NCBI GenBank assembly: GCA_020848075.1
Contig: JADLAV010000013.1
Coordinates: 1 to 64,000, forward strand
Length of the DNA stretch: 64,000 nt
Origin: Burkholderiales bacterium
Lineage (GTDB): Bacteria > Pseudomonadota > Gammaproteobacteria > Burkholderiales > SG8-39
Reading direction: 5' to 3'
Part shown: positions 18,750 to 27,771 of the stretch, piece by piece
Layout of the letters: each line of letters begins with the position of its first letter
Position numbering within the stretch: position 1 is the stretch's first letter
Made by a program: the position numbers and the translations under genes
The notes under the pieces: model-generated
Told to the model about the DNA's origin: nothing
Database searches by the model: none
What the model saw: only the letters and a program-made list of their open reading frames with translations

Positions 18750-20876
18750 TCAGGCGGCGTCCTCCGCCTTACCGACCCGGCAGAGCAGTGCGCGCAGCTG
18801 GTAGGTGCCCATCGCCGGGTCGAAGGGCGGCGTGTTGTCGGTGAGCACGTTGACGTTGGATTTCCAGACCCCGTACTCCGGTCCGGGCTCGTTCGGGAAC
18901 CACCAGGCGTGCTCGGCGCTGACGACGCGCGGATCGATGCCGTCGGCGAGCTTCGCTCGCTGCCTGATCCGCCCGCGGCGCGTCTCGATCCACATCCAGT
19001 CGCCGTCGGCGATGCCATGGCGCGCGGCGGTCTCCGGATGGATCTCGGCGCGCGGGTCGCGCCGCGCGCGGCGCAGGTTCGGGATCTGGCGGTGCTCGGA
19101 GTTGAAGAAGAACGGAATCCGGCCTCCGGTGGTGAGCACGAGCGGGAACGCCTGCGCCACCTCGGGTGCCGAGACCGGGCTCTCGGGTGGTTCCTCGTAG
19201 AAAGGCAGCGGCGCATAGCCCAGCTTCTCGAAGCGCGTCGCATAGAGCTCGATCTTGCCGGTCGGCGTCTTGAAGCCCGTGCTTTCGTAGCGGCGGTACT
19301 CGAGCGACGCCTCGGCGAAGCCGCGCTCAGCGAGCTGGTCGAAGTCGTAGCCGAGGCCGCCCGCCCTCAGCTGGGCGTTCAGCACGTCCTTCACGTCTTC
19401 GGTGCCCACCGGCAGGTTCATCCTGCGCGCGAGCGCGACGAAGATCTCCTCGTCCGACTTGCACTCGCCCACTTGCACCACCTTCTGCTGCGCGAGCGCG
19501 ACGTTCGCCGCGATGGTGGGCAGACCGACGATCTGGTCGAGCTCGGGCCACGCGGCGGCCGGCAGCACGATGTCGGCGAGCTCGGCGGTCGGTGTCATGA
19601 AGAGGTCGGCGTTTACCATGAAGTCGACCTTCATCAGCGACTCGTACACCAGCTTCGAGTTGGCGTAGGCGACGAGCGTGTTGTTGCCGAGCACGAGGAA
19701 TGCCTTCACCGGGTAGGGCTTGCCCTCGCGCATCGCCTGGAGCAGCGTCGGGATGTGCGCCGCCGGCAGGTCCGCGCCCTCGCCGCCGAGCAGCTTGAAG
19801 CGATCGGCGCCGAGGCGCTTCGCGCTCGCCTCCGGCGTCAGGTTCTCGATCAGGCTCGGAAACTTGCCGATCGCGCGGCCGCCGAACACCCAGCCGCCCG
19901 GGACGTCGACGTTGCCGGTCAGCACCGGCAGCATCGAAAGCGCGCGCACGGTCTGGATGCACTTGGGGGTGTGCTCGACCGCGCAGCCCCATTCGAGCAT
20001 GCCGGGCCGCGTCTGCGCGAAGAGCCGCGCCGCGGCGCGGATCTTGTCCGCCGGCACCCAGGTGATCGGCTCGGCCCATTCCGGCGTGTGGCGCGCAACG
20101 TGCGCCGCGAGCGGCGCGAAGCCGTGCGTGTGCTCGCGCACGAAACGCTCGTCGTAGAGCTTCTCGCCGATGATGACGTTCAACATCGCGAGCGCGAGCG
20201 CGTCGTCGGCCCCCGGGCGCACGCGCAGCCACAGGTCGGCTTTCGCCGCGAGCTCGGTGCGCCGCGGATCCACGACGATCACCTTCGGGCCGTGCTCCAG
20301 CGCCTCGCGGACGGCAAAGCGCGTCTCGCCGTCCGGTCCCGAGTGGATCGGGTTGTGGCCCCAGAACAGGATGCACGCGGGCGGCGTGTCGCCGGTGTAG
20401 TCGCACACCGGAAAGTCGCCGAAGGTGAGCATGCACGTGTTCACTCGCGGATGGAAGCACTGAGCGAATCCCGGCTCGCACCAGTTCGGCGTGCCGAGCG
20501 CGTGGCCGAAGCGCGAGACCCAGCGGATGTGATGTCTGCCGGTGCCGGTGCCGAGCGCGATCGACTCGGGGCCGAACTTGGCGCGGATGTCGAGCAGCCG
20601 GGTGGAAATCTCGTCCAACGCCTCGTCCCACGAGATGCGCTGCCACCTGCCGGAGCCGCGCGGGCCGAGGCGGCGCTGCGGATATTTCAGCCGGTCGGGA
20701 TGGTTGACGAGCTCGACCGTCGACGTGCCGATGGGACACAGCCGCCCGTGGTTGAGCGGCGATTCGCGATGGCCCTCGATCTTGACCAGTCGCCCGTCGC
20801 GCACGTGGAGCAGCGCGCCGCAGCCGCCGTGGCAGGCGCGGCAGACGCTCTTGTAGACCTGGGTTTCGCTCTGCAT
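18750..20876 (-). CDS. molybdopterin (bis-MGD) oxidoreductase large subunit with N-terminal [4Fe-4S] site
   Basis: 708 aa DMSO-reductase-superfamily catalytic subunit. The N-terminal cluster motif is CRACHGGC plus a downstream Cys in GRLCPIG. Molybdopterin-binding landmarks are [46 protein letters not shown] and RPGADDALALAMLNVII, with a C-terminal domain around LVLTTGGRIPFFFNSEHRQ. The pattern recalls the acetylene-hydratase/BisC-like group. No Tat signal is visible, suggesting a cytoplasmic location. It ends a minus-strand cluster 46 bp after the iron-sulfur subunit gene, so it may share that subunit or work in an adjacent step. The reaction is unknown. Confidence 0.85.
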   Translation of the reverse strand: MQSETQVYKSVCRACHGGCGALLHVRDGRLVKIEGHRESPLNHGRLCPIGTSTVELVNHPDRLKYPQRRLGPRGSGRWQRISWDEALDEISTRLLDIRAKFGPESIALGTGTGRHHIRWVSRFGHALGTPNWCEPGFAQCFHPRVNTCMLTFGDFPVCDYTGDTPPACILFWGHNPIHSGPDGETRFAVREALEHGPKVIVVDPRRTELAAKADLWLRVRPGADDALALAMLNVIIGEKLYDERFVREHTHGFAPLAAHVARHTPEWAEPITWVPADKIRAAARLFAQTRPGMLEWGCAVEHTPKCIQTVRALSMLPVLTGNVDVPGGWVFGGRAIGKFPSLIENLTPEASAKRLGADRFKLLGGEGADLPAAHIPTLLQAMREGKPYPVKAFLVLGNNTLVAYANSKLVYESLMKVDFMVNADLFMTPTAELADIVLPAAAWPELDQIVGLPTIAANVALAQQKVVQVGECKSDEEIFVALARRMNLPVGTEDVKDVLNAQLRAGGLGYDFDQLAERGFAEASLEYRRYESTGFKTPTGKIELYATRFEKLGYAPLPFYEEPPESPVSAPEVAQAFPLVLTTGGRIPFFFNSEHRQIPNLRRARRDPRAEIHPETAARHGIADGDWMWIETRRGRIRQRAKLADGIDPRVVSAEHAWWFPNEPGPEYGVWKSNVNVLTDNTPPFDPAMGTYQLRALLCRVGKAEDAA

Positions 20877-20922
20877 TTCCCGCCCTCCGGACGGCTTGCG
20901 CGACGGTCGCGCCCCCCGGCCG

Positions 20923-21798
20923 TCAGCCGGCGGAGCGGGCGCCCGCGCCTGCTCGCGGCTCCAGCATGATCGTTCCGAGATAGGCGCTCCCGCCGAGCTC
21001 GACCTCGACGGCCTTCGCCGCGAACCGCTCGTCGGCGATCCGCACGCGGTAGCCGCCGCTCCGCTCGTCGAGCCCGCCGAACCTGAAATCGCCGTACGGA
21101 TCGGTGCGCGCCTCGGCGAGCGCGCGGCCATCCTTCTCCAGCACGACGTGCGCGTCCTCGATGCACTCGGTGACGCCGCCGACCACGCCGGCGACGCTGC
21201 CGGCGACGAAGACCTTGGTCCAGCGGTCGAGGTTCTTGTAGTACACGCGCGGGCGCGTGCCGTACTCCGGGTGCAGAACCTGCAGTCCCTCCTCGCGTGC
21301 GATCCGCTGCATCTCTTCGTCCTCCACGTGCAGCGTGCGCATCGCGCGGGTCGGGCAGACCTGCGAGCCGCGCGTCTTCGTCCAGCCGCGGTCGAGCAGG
21401 TGCGCGTCGAACGGCCAGGCCTGCGGCAGCTGCTTCTCCTCGTTCCACCAAATCGCCCCGTAGGGGCAGGCGTCGACGAGCTGGCGCTGGCCCTTCGCCT
21501 TCTCCGGCACGATGATCACGATGCCGTCGGCGCGCTTCACCACCGCGCCGTCGCGGGCCGCCTTCACGCAGGGTGCGTCGTCGCAGTGGTTGCACGTCAC
21601 CGGCAGGTAGGCCACCTCGACCACCGGGCAGCGGCCGGTCTCGCGCTGGCGGATGTCGATCCAGCGGTGGCCGAGCCGCGGCATCTCGGCCGCGTAGCCG
21701 GGGAACTCGTTTCCGTGGTACTCGTCGTGGCACGCCATCGCGCAGGCATTGCAGTTGAAGCACTGCGCCACGTCGATCAACAGGTTCCACTTCTTCAC
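20923..21798 (-). CDS. transhydroxylase/resorcinol-hydroxylase-type iron-sulfur small subunit
   Basis: 291 aa. It starts at the GTG at 21798 behind a GGAGGC RBS. The N-terminal two thirds is a ferredoxin-like domain with C13-C16-C19-C23 (CFNCNACAMAC), C69-C72-C77 (CNHCDDAPC), C111 (ACPYGA) and C148. The C-terminal ~85 residues form a Cna-B/carboxypeptidase-regulatory-like beta domain (DAHVVLEKDG, TDPYGDFRFGGLDE). This two-domain layout is that of the small subunit of Pelobacter pyrogallol-phloroglucinol transhydroxylase. Compared with my recollection of that protein, the CTMC pair before AHLLD is replaced by WPFD and the CAHNC region keeps one Cys. One of the three clusters is therefore probably missing. 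Confidence 0.85.
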   Translation of the reverse strand: MKKWNLLIDVAQCFNCNACAMACHDEYHGNEFPGYAAEMPRLGHRWIDIRQRETGRCPVVEVAYLPVTCNHCDDAPCVKAARDGAVVKRADGIVIIVPEKAKGQRQLVDACPYGAIWWNEEKQLPQAWPFDAHLLDRGWTKTRGSQVCPTRAMRTLHVEDEEMQRIAREEGLQVLHPEYGTRPRVYYKNLDRWTKVFVAGSVAGVVGGVTECIEDAHVVLEKDGRALAEARTDPYGDFRFGGLDERSGGYRVRIADERFAAKAVEVELGGSAYLGTIMLEPRAGAGARSAG

Positions 21799-21868
21799 GG
21801 ATGCCTCCGGAGTGCGTGCCGTGCAGCTCCGGCAAACGCCACCGGTTTGCACGCAAGAAGCCTTCGTA

Positions 21869-21937
21869 CGAACAAGGGGAGAAGCCCCTTGTATATCCCC
21901 CGTTCGAACAAGGGGGCAGGCCCCCTCGTATATCCCC
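21869..21937. repeat. tandem hairpin repeat (2 copies, 36-bp period)
   Basis: Two near-identical 32-33 bp units lie between the large- and small-subunit genes. Unit 1 (21869-21900) and unit 2 (21905-21937) both begin CGAACAAGGGG and end GTATATCCCC. Each contains a G/C-rich hairpin (CAAGGGG/CCCCTTG; AGGGGG/CCCCCT). The unit has the look of an intergenic REP-like element or an RNA processing/stability signal. Confidence 0.7.
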
Positions 21938-21985
21938 TTGTCTGCCGAATCCAGAATTCCATGGGTAGTCCAGTAAACACTCAGG

Positions 21986-24900
21986 TCAACTCGTGGGAAG
22001 AGCCGCGCGCTCCGCCTTCGCCCGGGCCGGGGCGGCTGCTGCTGCCGCCGCGCGCAGCTCGCCCGAGCCGTCCCACGGCACGATCTCGATCAGGCACGAG
22101 TTCACCGCCGTGCCGGTGACCTTGGCGGCAATCGAGCGCTTCGGCGTCAGCTGATTGATGCACCCGCCGCGGTCGACCGATTCGCCGGGCTCGGCGACCG
22201 GGTCGTAGACCGCCGAGGACTCGTAGGCGTGCACCACCCCGCGCGGGAGCCGCTCGGTGAGGTGCGCGGCGCAGACCACCGCGCCGCGATCGTTGAAGAG
22301 CTTGACGAGATCGCGCTCCTTGATGCCGCGCGCCGCGGCGTCCTGCGCGTTCATCCGAACGACCCAGTAGTAGTAGCCGTTCACGCGCATGCGGTGCTCC
22401 TCGATGTCGTTCACCGCGCTCTCCTTGCCGTCGGAGAGCGTGTGGTAGCTGAAGCGCGAGTGGGGCGAGATCAGCTGCAGCGGATAGCGCTCGTAGAGCC
22501 CCTCCGTCCGGGTGCCCTCCCACGACGGCAGGTACTTCACGATCGGGGGACGCTCAGGATCGTCGGGGTCGAAGCGCTTCAGGCTGGAGCACTCGAATTC
22601 GAACTTGCCCGACTGGGTCTGCAGTCCTTCGAGGAACTGCTTGCCGTAGTCGCCGGGCAGCGGATGCGGCTCCGGGACGTCCTTCTTGCGGCCCTCGTAG
22701 AACCAGCGGAGCGCGACCGGATCGCGCGCGTGCTCCTGCGGCGCCGGGACGACGAAGTAGCCCTTCTTCAGGAATTCCTTCCACGAGACGTGCTGCGGCA
22801 GGTCGGAGGCATCGAACAGCCGCTTGACCCAGTCGAGCTCGCTCATCCCTTCGGAATAGTAGGCGCCGAGCCCCAGCCGGTTGGCGAGCTCGAGGAAGAT
22901 CTGCCAGTCGGACTTCGACTCGCCGAGCGGCTCGATGCACTTGTGCTGCATCAGCGCGATGCGGTGGTTCATCTGCGTCTGCCCGTGCAGCGCGTAGCCG
23001 CCGGTGCCGCCGAACTCGCTGATGTCCCAGCGCTCGAACTGGGTGCAGGCGGGCAGCAGGACGTCGGCGAACTTCGCCTCGCCCTCGAACCAGATGGACT
23101 GGTTGACCACGAACTCCAGCTTGTCGGTCCGGTAGGCGCGCACGTAGCGATTCGTCTCGCTCATCGTGCCGATCGAGGCGCCGCCGTACTTGTAGAACAT
23201 GCGGATCGGCGAGTGGCCCGAGGCCGGATACGAGAACTTCTGGAACTGCCCTTCGATCGTCTTGCCGTTCCAGGGATAGCCCTCGGTCCTGCCCTCGAGG
23301 ATCGCCTCGGGGATGCGCAGCCGCGGCACCTTCTGGGTCGACGGATTGAAGGTCGGCAGCTGCGGCATGCGCTGGTACAGGCTGATCGGCATGCCGGTGC
23401 TCTCGAGGTCGCCCGACAGGCCGCCGTCCGCATATCCAGGGAAGTAGAAGTGCAGGTCGATCGGCGTGCCCCACTGCAGGTGGCCGTAGTTGACGCCCGG
23501 ACGCCCCATGCCCTGCATGGCGAGCAGGCACGCCAGCGCGCGCGCCCACTGGATGCCGGTCGCCGAGCGGCACGCGCCGCCGTGACCGTTGCCCCAGCCG
23601 CCGGCGCCGAGATAGGTCTTCTTGCGGCCCCAGCGCCGCGCGAGCGCGCGCACGTCCTTGGCCGGGACGCCGGTCTCGGGCTCCTGCCACTCGGGCGTCT
23701 TCGGCACGCCGTCCTCGCGTCCGAGGACGTAGTCGCGCCACTTGTCGAAGCCCACCGAGCGCTCGGCGACGAATTTCTCGTCGTAGAGTCCCTCGGTGAT
23801 CCAGACGTGCGCGATCGCGAGCGCCATCGCCGTGTCGGTGCCGGGCTTGGGCGCGAACCACTTGCCGCCGAGGAGCGCCGCCGTGTGGTTGTAATAGGGG
23901 TCGATGTGCACGATCTCGATGCCGAGGTCGCGCAGCCACTGCCGGCGCGCCGTGCCCTCGAATGCGCTGTAGGAGCCGCTCGTGCATTCCGGGTCGGCCG
24001 ACCAGAACACGACCATCTCGGCCTCCTTCAGCAGATCCTCGACCGTGCTGTAGGTCTCGGTCTGCCCGAGGCGCATGCTGTAGCCGAAATGGTGCATCGC
24101 GCCCCAGTACCACCCCTCCCAGCTGTCGGGGTTGTGGACGACGCGGGTGTAGCCGATCGTGTTGAAGAACTTGAATGCCGCGCTGATGTAGTACCCGATG
24201 TTGCCCCAGGTGTGGTGCGAGCCGTGGTTCGCGAGGATCGCGCCCTGGCCGTGCTCGCTCTTCACCCGCTGGATCTCGCTCGCCACGATGTCGAGCGCCT
24301 CGTCCCAGCTGATGCGCTCGTAGCCCGAGATGCCGCGGTTCGCGCAGTTGCGTGCGCCCTTCGGGTCGAAGTCGATGCGCTTCATCGGGTAGAGCAGCCG
24401 GTCCGGCGAGTAGACGGTCGACTTCGAGCACAGGGTGTGCGGCGCCGCGCTCGTCTGGCGGGGCGGCGTGAACCGCTTGCCGCGCGCGGTGATGGTCCAC
24501 GATTGGGCGTCGTCCTCGCCGAACTCGATCGGCGTCAGGCGCACGATCTTCCCGTCCTTGACGTAAACGAAGAGCGGACCGCCGTTCGTGTTGGTCACGT
24601 ACCGCCGCGTGCCGTCGCCGGCATCGGTGCCGTATTCCCACTCGAGGCTCTGCAGCATCGCGAGCGTCTGCGTGAACCAGACGACGAGCGCATCCGGACC
24701 CTCGGCCTTGAAGTCGAAATTCTTCATGGCCTCGATGCGCTCGAGCTGATTCACCCACGGGGTGAAGAGCCGCGCCCCGAGCTCGGCCGAGGCGACCGAG
24801 ATGGAGATGTCCGGGGCGGGGTGGATGCCGCGCTTCGAATGGACGTGTCCGGCGCGGAAGGCGTAGTAGCGCCCGACCGTGCCGTCGAAGGTGCGAATCT

Positions 24901-25021
24901 GGGCGGTGAAATCCCGCTCGGCGAGGCGCCGGGCGAAGTCCGGGTGCTTGCGGGCCTTGTGCCGAAGCATCTTCAGCACCCCGTAGAGCAGCAGCGAAAA
25001 CTTGATGGCGCCCGCGCGCAT
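21986..25021 (-). CDS. transhydroxylase/resorcinol-hydroxylase-type molybdopterin large subunit with N-terminal extension
   Basis: 1011 aa. From about residue 140 it follows, by recollection, the large subunit of Pelobacter pyrogallol-phloroglucinol transhydroxylase (Mo-bis-MGD, no Fe-S). Conserved blocks include [75 protein letters not shown] and [17 protein letters not shown]. His269/270, Asp299 and Ser300 correspond to the active-site His, Asp and Mo-ligating Ser of that enzyme. Residues 1-130 are extra and look SCP2-like (sterol-carrier fold). RhLS resorcinol hydroxylase of Azoarcus is an alternative functional match. The start at 25021 has a GGAGAGG RBS. LysR is upstream and the small-subunit gene downstream. 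Confidence 0.88.
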   Translation of the reverse strand: MRAGAIKFSLLLYGVLKMLRHKARKHPDFARRLAERDFTAQIRTFDGTVGRYYAFRAGHVHSKRGIHPAPDISISVASAELGARLFTPWVNQLERIEAMKNFDFKAEGPDALVVWFTQTLAMLQSLEWEYGTDAGDGTRRYVTNTNGGPLFVYVKDGKIVRLTPIEFGEDDAQSWTITARGKRFTPPRQTSAAPHTLCSKSTVYSPDRLLYPMKRIDFDPKGARNCANRGISGYERISWDEALDIVASEIQRVKSEHGQGAILANHGSHHTWGNIGYYISAAFKFFNTIGYTRVVHNPDSWEGWYWGAMHHFGYSMRLGQTETYSTVEDLLKEAEMVVFWSADPECTSGSYSAFEGTARRQWLRDLGIEIVHIDPYYNHTAALLGGKWFAPKPGTDTAMALAIAHVWITEGLYDEKFVAERSVGFDKWRDYVLGREDGVPKTPEWQEPETGVPAKDVRALARRWGRKKTYLGAGGWGNGHGGACRSATGIQWARALACLLAMQGMGRPGVNYGHLQWGTPIDLHFYFPGYADGGLSGDLESTGMPISLYQRMPQLPTFNPSTQKVPRLRIPEAILEGRTEGYPWNGKTIEGQFQKFSYPASGHSPIRMFYKYGGASIGTMSETNRYVRAYRTDKLEFVVNQSIWFEGEAKFADVLLPACTQFERWDISEFGGTGGYALHGQTQMNHRIALMQHKCIEPLGESKSDWQIFLELANRLGLGAYYSEGMSELDWVKRLFDASDLPQHVSWKEFLKKGYFVVPAPQEHARDPVALRWFYEGRKKDVPEPHPLPGDYGKQFLEGLQTQSGKFEFECSSLKRFDPDDPERPPIVKYLPSWEGTRTEGLYERYPLQLISPHSRFSYHTLSDGKESAVNDIEEHRMRVNGYYYWVVRMNAQDAAARGIKERDLVKLFNDRGAVVCAAHLTERLPRGVVHAYESSAVYDPVAEPGESVDRGGCINQLTPKRSIAAKVTGTAVNSCLIEIVPWDGSGELRAAAAAAAPARAKAERAALPTS

Positions 25022-25163
25022 ATCGCCTCTCCGATGGGGGCGAGCCGGCCGTGGCCGTCCCGGCAGGCGCACACACCGACGCGGCGGACGCCAGTCAGCC
25101 TCACCCAGGAGACGACTCTACCACTCGGGGCGTTCGCCAAATGATGCAGAAGATGCCGTCAGA

Positions 25164-25180
25164 GATCGCGTTTGGCGATC
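25164..25180. promoter_or_regulatory. palindrome upstream of the molybdoenzyme operon
   Basis: GATCGC-GTTTG-GCGATC is a perfect 6-bp inverted repeat about 143 bp before the large-subunit start, in the 210-bp gap after the LysR gene. It is a candidate regulator site. It lacks the strict T-N11-A spacing, so the assignment to LysR is tentative. Confidence 0.35.
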
Positions 25181-25231
25181 GAGCGGCCAGCCCCGCAGGC
25201 GCAGCGCCGGGCGACCGGCACGCGGCGAGGG

Positions 25232-26179
25232 TCAGCCGAAAGTCTGACGCGACGCCCCGCCCCGTCCGGGCGGCTGCGACTTCGCGGCAGTGCGATGCAG
25301 CTCCTTCAGAAACGCGGTGCACACGGGCGAGAGCTCATGCTTGGCGCGCGAGATCACCGCCACGTTCCACGGCGGCATGGGCGCGGCGAGGGCGAGCGGG
25401 GTGATCGCCATCTTCCGCGGCCGCTCCGCGAAGAGCTGCGTGGGCAGCAGGGTCACGCAATCGCTCGATTCGACCAGCGCAAGCGCGCACGCGAACGACG
25501 TGCACTCGATCGTGCCCTTGGGCGGGGCGATGCCGGCGGCGCGGAAGGTCTGCTCGTAGACATCCCGGCCACCCGATCCGCGCCGGTAGATCACCCAGTC
25601 GAGGTTGTGCCGCGCGAGCTCGCCGAGGGTGAGCTTGCCGTGGCTCGCCAGGGGATGCCCCGCGCGCACCGCCGGGGTGAGGTAGTCGCGCAACAGGAGC
25701 TCGAAGTGAAGCGCTTCGTCGCGTGGCCGCTCGGGAATCAGGCAGATCGCGAAATCGAGGTCGCCCATCCGCACCGCGGGGAGGACGTCGGGGTAGACGC
25801 CTTCCTGGATCTGGAAGCTCACCTTCGGCCGGGTGCGCTTGAAGGCGAGAACCGCCTTCGGCAGCAGCGCCATCGCCACCGACGGCGACGCGCTCACCCG
25901 GATCTCCCCGGATCCGGCGCCCCGCACCGTCTCGATGTCGTTCCGCGCCTCGCGCAGCTCGGCCTCGACCACCTTCGCGCGCGCGATCAGCGCCTTGCCT
26001 GCCGCCGTCGGGGTGACGCCGTGCGCGGTCCGGTGGAGCAGCTCCACGCCGAGGTACTCTTCCAGCTGGTGCACGCTCTTCGTGACCGACGACTGGGAGA
26101 GATACAGGTTTTTCGCCGCCTGGCGGACCGTCCCTGCTTCGGCGACGGCCACCAGATTGCGCAGCTGGCTGAGCTTCAT
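25232..26179 (-). CDS. LysR-family transcriptional regulator
   Basis: 315 aa, standard LTTR size. The N-terminal winged HTH reads LRNLVAVAEAGTVRQAAKNL, then YLSQSSVTKSVHQLEEYLGV and LLHRTAHGVTPTAAGKAL. The remainder is a two-lobed effector domain (GEIRVSASPSVAMALLP, DFAICLIPERPRDEAL). It precedes the molybdoenzyme large-subunit gene on the same strand rather than diverging from it. It may still control that operon or the neighbouring thioesterase/DoxX genes. The ATG at 26179 matches the usual LTTR N-terminus (MKLSQLRNLV). The effector may be an aromatic compound, by family habit. Confidence 0.9.
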   Translation of the reverse strand: MKLSQLRNLVAVAEAGTVRQAAKNLYLSQSSVTKSVHQLEEYLGVELLHRTAHGVTPTAAGKALIARAKVVEAELREARNDIETVRGAGSGEIRVSASPSVAMALLPKAVLAFKRTRPKVSFQIQEGVYPDVLPAVRMGDLDFAICLIPERPRDEALHFELLLRDYLTPAVRAGHPLASHGKLTLGELARHNLDWVIYRRGSGGRDVYEQTFRAAGIAPPKGTIECTSFACALALVESSDCVTLLPTQLFAERPRKMAITPLALAAPMPPWNVAVISRAKHELSPVCTAFLKELHRTAAKSQPPGRGGASRQTFG

Positions 26180-26187
26180 CGAGCGCC

Positions 26188-26556
26188 TCACATCAAGAGC
26201 AGCAGTCCACCGACGATGCCGCAGTTCGAGAAGATGAACGACACGTGCAGATGCCTGCGCGGCGGGTCCGCGACGCGCCAGAACTGGTGGAAGACGGCGG
26301 TTGCGAGCACCGTGAACACGATCAGGATGGCGGCGCCGATCGCGCGGTGGAAGTCGAGGGCGACGAGCAGCCCGCCGGCGAGTTGCATTGCGAACCCGCC
26401 GAGGAGCGCAAGCTTCGCCTGCGGCACGCCTGCGGCGACCATGCGGTCGAGGTGCTGTCTGAACTTCGTGGTCGCGTTGAGCACGCCCGTGGCGAGGAAC
26501 AGGAAGGCGAGCAGAAGCTGGCCGGCGGCGTGCAGCGCGGTTTGGTCCTGGTACAT
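26188..26556 (-). CDS. DoxX-family membrane protein
   Basis: 122 aa with four hydrophobic segments. The N-terminal helix is QLLLAFLFLATGVLNATTKF, followed by GGFAMQLAGGLLVALDF, IGAAILIVFTVLATAVFH and a final GIVGGLLLLM. The FHQFW motif between helices three and four is common in DoxX relatives. The protein should sit in the inner membrane. Its stop is 8 bp before the LysR start and it begins 21 bp after the thioesterase gene, so these genes probably form one transcript. DoxX proteins are linked to redox or sulfur metabolism in some bacteria, but no specific role can be stated here. Confidence 0.78.
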   Translation of the reverse strand: MYQDQTALHAAGQLLLAFLFLATGVLNATTKFRQHLDRMVAAGVPQAKLALLGGFAMQLAGGLLVALDFHRAIGAAILIVFTVLATAVFHQFWRVADPPRRHLHVSFIFSNCGIVGGLLLLM

Positions 26557-26577
26557 GGGGTCTCCGTATCGACCGCG

Positions 26578-27474
26578 TCAGGCGCCGGGCGCGGCGAAGC
26601 GCGCGAGTCGGGGCCGCAGATCCTCGGGAATCGGCACCGCTTGCATGGTCTCGTGCGAAACGATGCCGAGCGTCCACGCGCCGTGCATGCGCTCCTCGCC
26701 CGCGACGCTTCCCGCGAGCGCGAGCTCGATCACGTCGCGGCCGATGCGCGTCACCCACAGGTCGATGTCGAGGGCCTCGCCGAGGCGGCAGCCGCGGCGG
26801 AACTCGCAGCCGATCAGGAGCGACGGCGCCCGCAGGTTCCTCGGACCCATGAAGTCTTCCGCCCACGGGGAGGCGAGCCCTGCGGCGAACCAGTCCTCGA
26901 GCGCGGCGTTGAACAGGTCGAAGAACCGGGCAAAGTAGACGATGCCGCCCGGATCGCAGTGCGAGTAGCGGATGAGCTGCCGCGAGCGAAACGCGTTTGG
27001 CAAGGGCGCACCCGCCGGGATCGTCGCGACCTTCGCCACGGAGCCGCTCGCGGGATCGGCGAGATACTCTTCGGCCCGGGCGCGCAGCGCGTCCGGGATC
27101 GCGATCGGGCGGAACGTGTCGAGCGAGACCATCGCGGTCCGGTGGCGCAGGCGGATGCGCTCCTCCCCGGCCACGATCGCGACGATCCGCAGGTCGATCG
27201 AGCTCCGGCCCACGCGCGTCGGCGCGAGCGCGAACGCGAGCTCCTCGCCGAACCGGCACGGATGCAGGAACTCGCAATGCGTGCTCACCACCGGATTGCC
27301 GTAGCCGTGCTCCTGGTGGAACGCGTCGAACGGCATGCCCAATCCGAGCTCGAACCAGTCCTCGACGGTCGCATTGACCATGTCGAAGACGTGCGCGAAG
27401 TAGAGGATTCCCGCCGGGTCGCAATGCGAGAAGCGGATCTTCTGCCTGAGGGTGAACGTCTTTCCGGTCGTCAT
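26578..27474 (-). CDS. double hot-dog acyl-CoA thioesterase (4HBT-like)
   Basis: 298 aa made of two hot-dog domains. Each opens with the 4-hydroxybenzoyl-CoA thioesterase signature: FSHCDPAGILYFAHVFDMVN near residue 14 and YSHCDPGGIVYFARFFDLFN near residue 169. The Asp of HCDPxG is the catalytic residue in the Pseudomonas-type enzyme and is present in both halves. Single-domain relatives dimerise, so this looks like an internal duplication giving a pseudo-dimer. It should release free acids from aromatic or acyl-CoA. The ATG at 27474 is preferred; upstream in-frame sequence is low-complexity Arg/Pro. It is divergent from the alpha/beta hydrolase gene. Confidence 0.82.
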   Translation of the reverse strand: MTTGKTFTLRQKIRFSHCDPAGILYFAHVFDMVNATVEDWFELGLGMPFDAFHQEHGYGNPVVSTHCEFLHPCRFGEELAFALAPTRVGRSSIDLRIVAIVAGEERIRLRHRTAMVSLDTFRPIAIPDALRARAEEYLADPASGSVAKVATIPAGAPLPNAFRSRQLIRYSHCDPGGIVYFARFFDLFNAALEDWFAAGLASPWAEDFMGPRNLRAPSLLIGCEFRRGCRLGEALDIDLWVTRIGRDVIELALAGSVAGEERMHGAWTLGIVSHETMQAVPIPEDLRPRLARFAAPGA

Positions 27475-27771
27475 CGTTCGAGCTTTGAGCGGACCGCGGC
27501 GCGGCGTCGCGGCTCCAGGCGGGGCGCCCGGCTGCCCGCGGGCGCTCTGCGGCGCACGCGAGTCCGCCGATCGTCGGACGAGCGCGCCCTGCAGGCAGCG
27601 AAATCCCGCATCGAGCCGGGATTCCGGCCGGGTGGAGGCCGATATTAGCGCGGTCTCCGCGTGCCATGTCGGGCCTATCGCGCCGCCGGTAAGATGCACC
27701 CACCGCCGCAACATGCGGGAGCGGGGATGACTCGAGCGCGCCGCATCCACCAGGCGCGCTGATACGCGGCA

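Noticed and set aside
18732-20969. 745-codon open frame on the plus strand
   Set aside because: Antisense to the second molybdopterin oxidoreductase; His/Arg/Leu-rich without domains.
22229-25144. 971-codon open frame on the plus strand
   Set aside because: It is antisense to the molybdenum large subunit, which is clearly the real gene; composition is that of a shadow frame.
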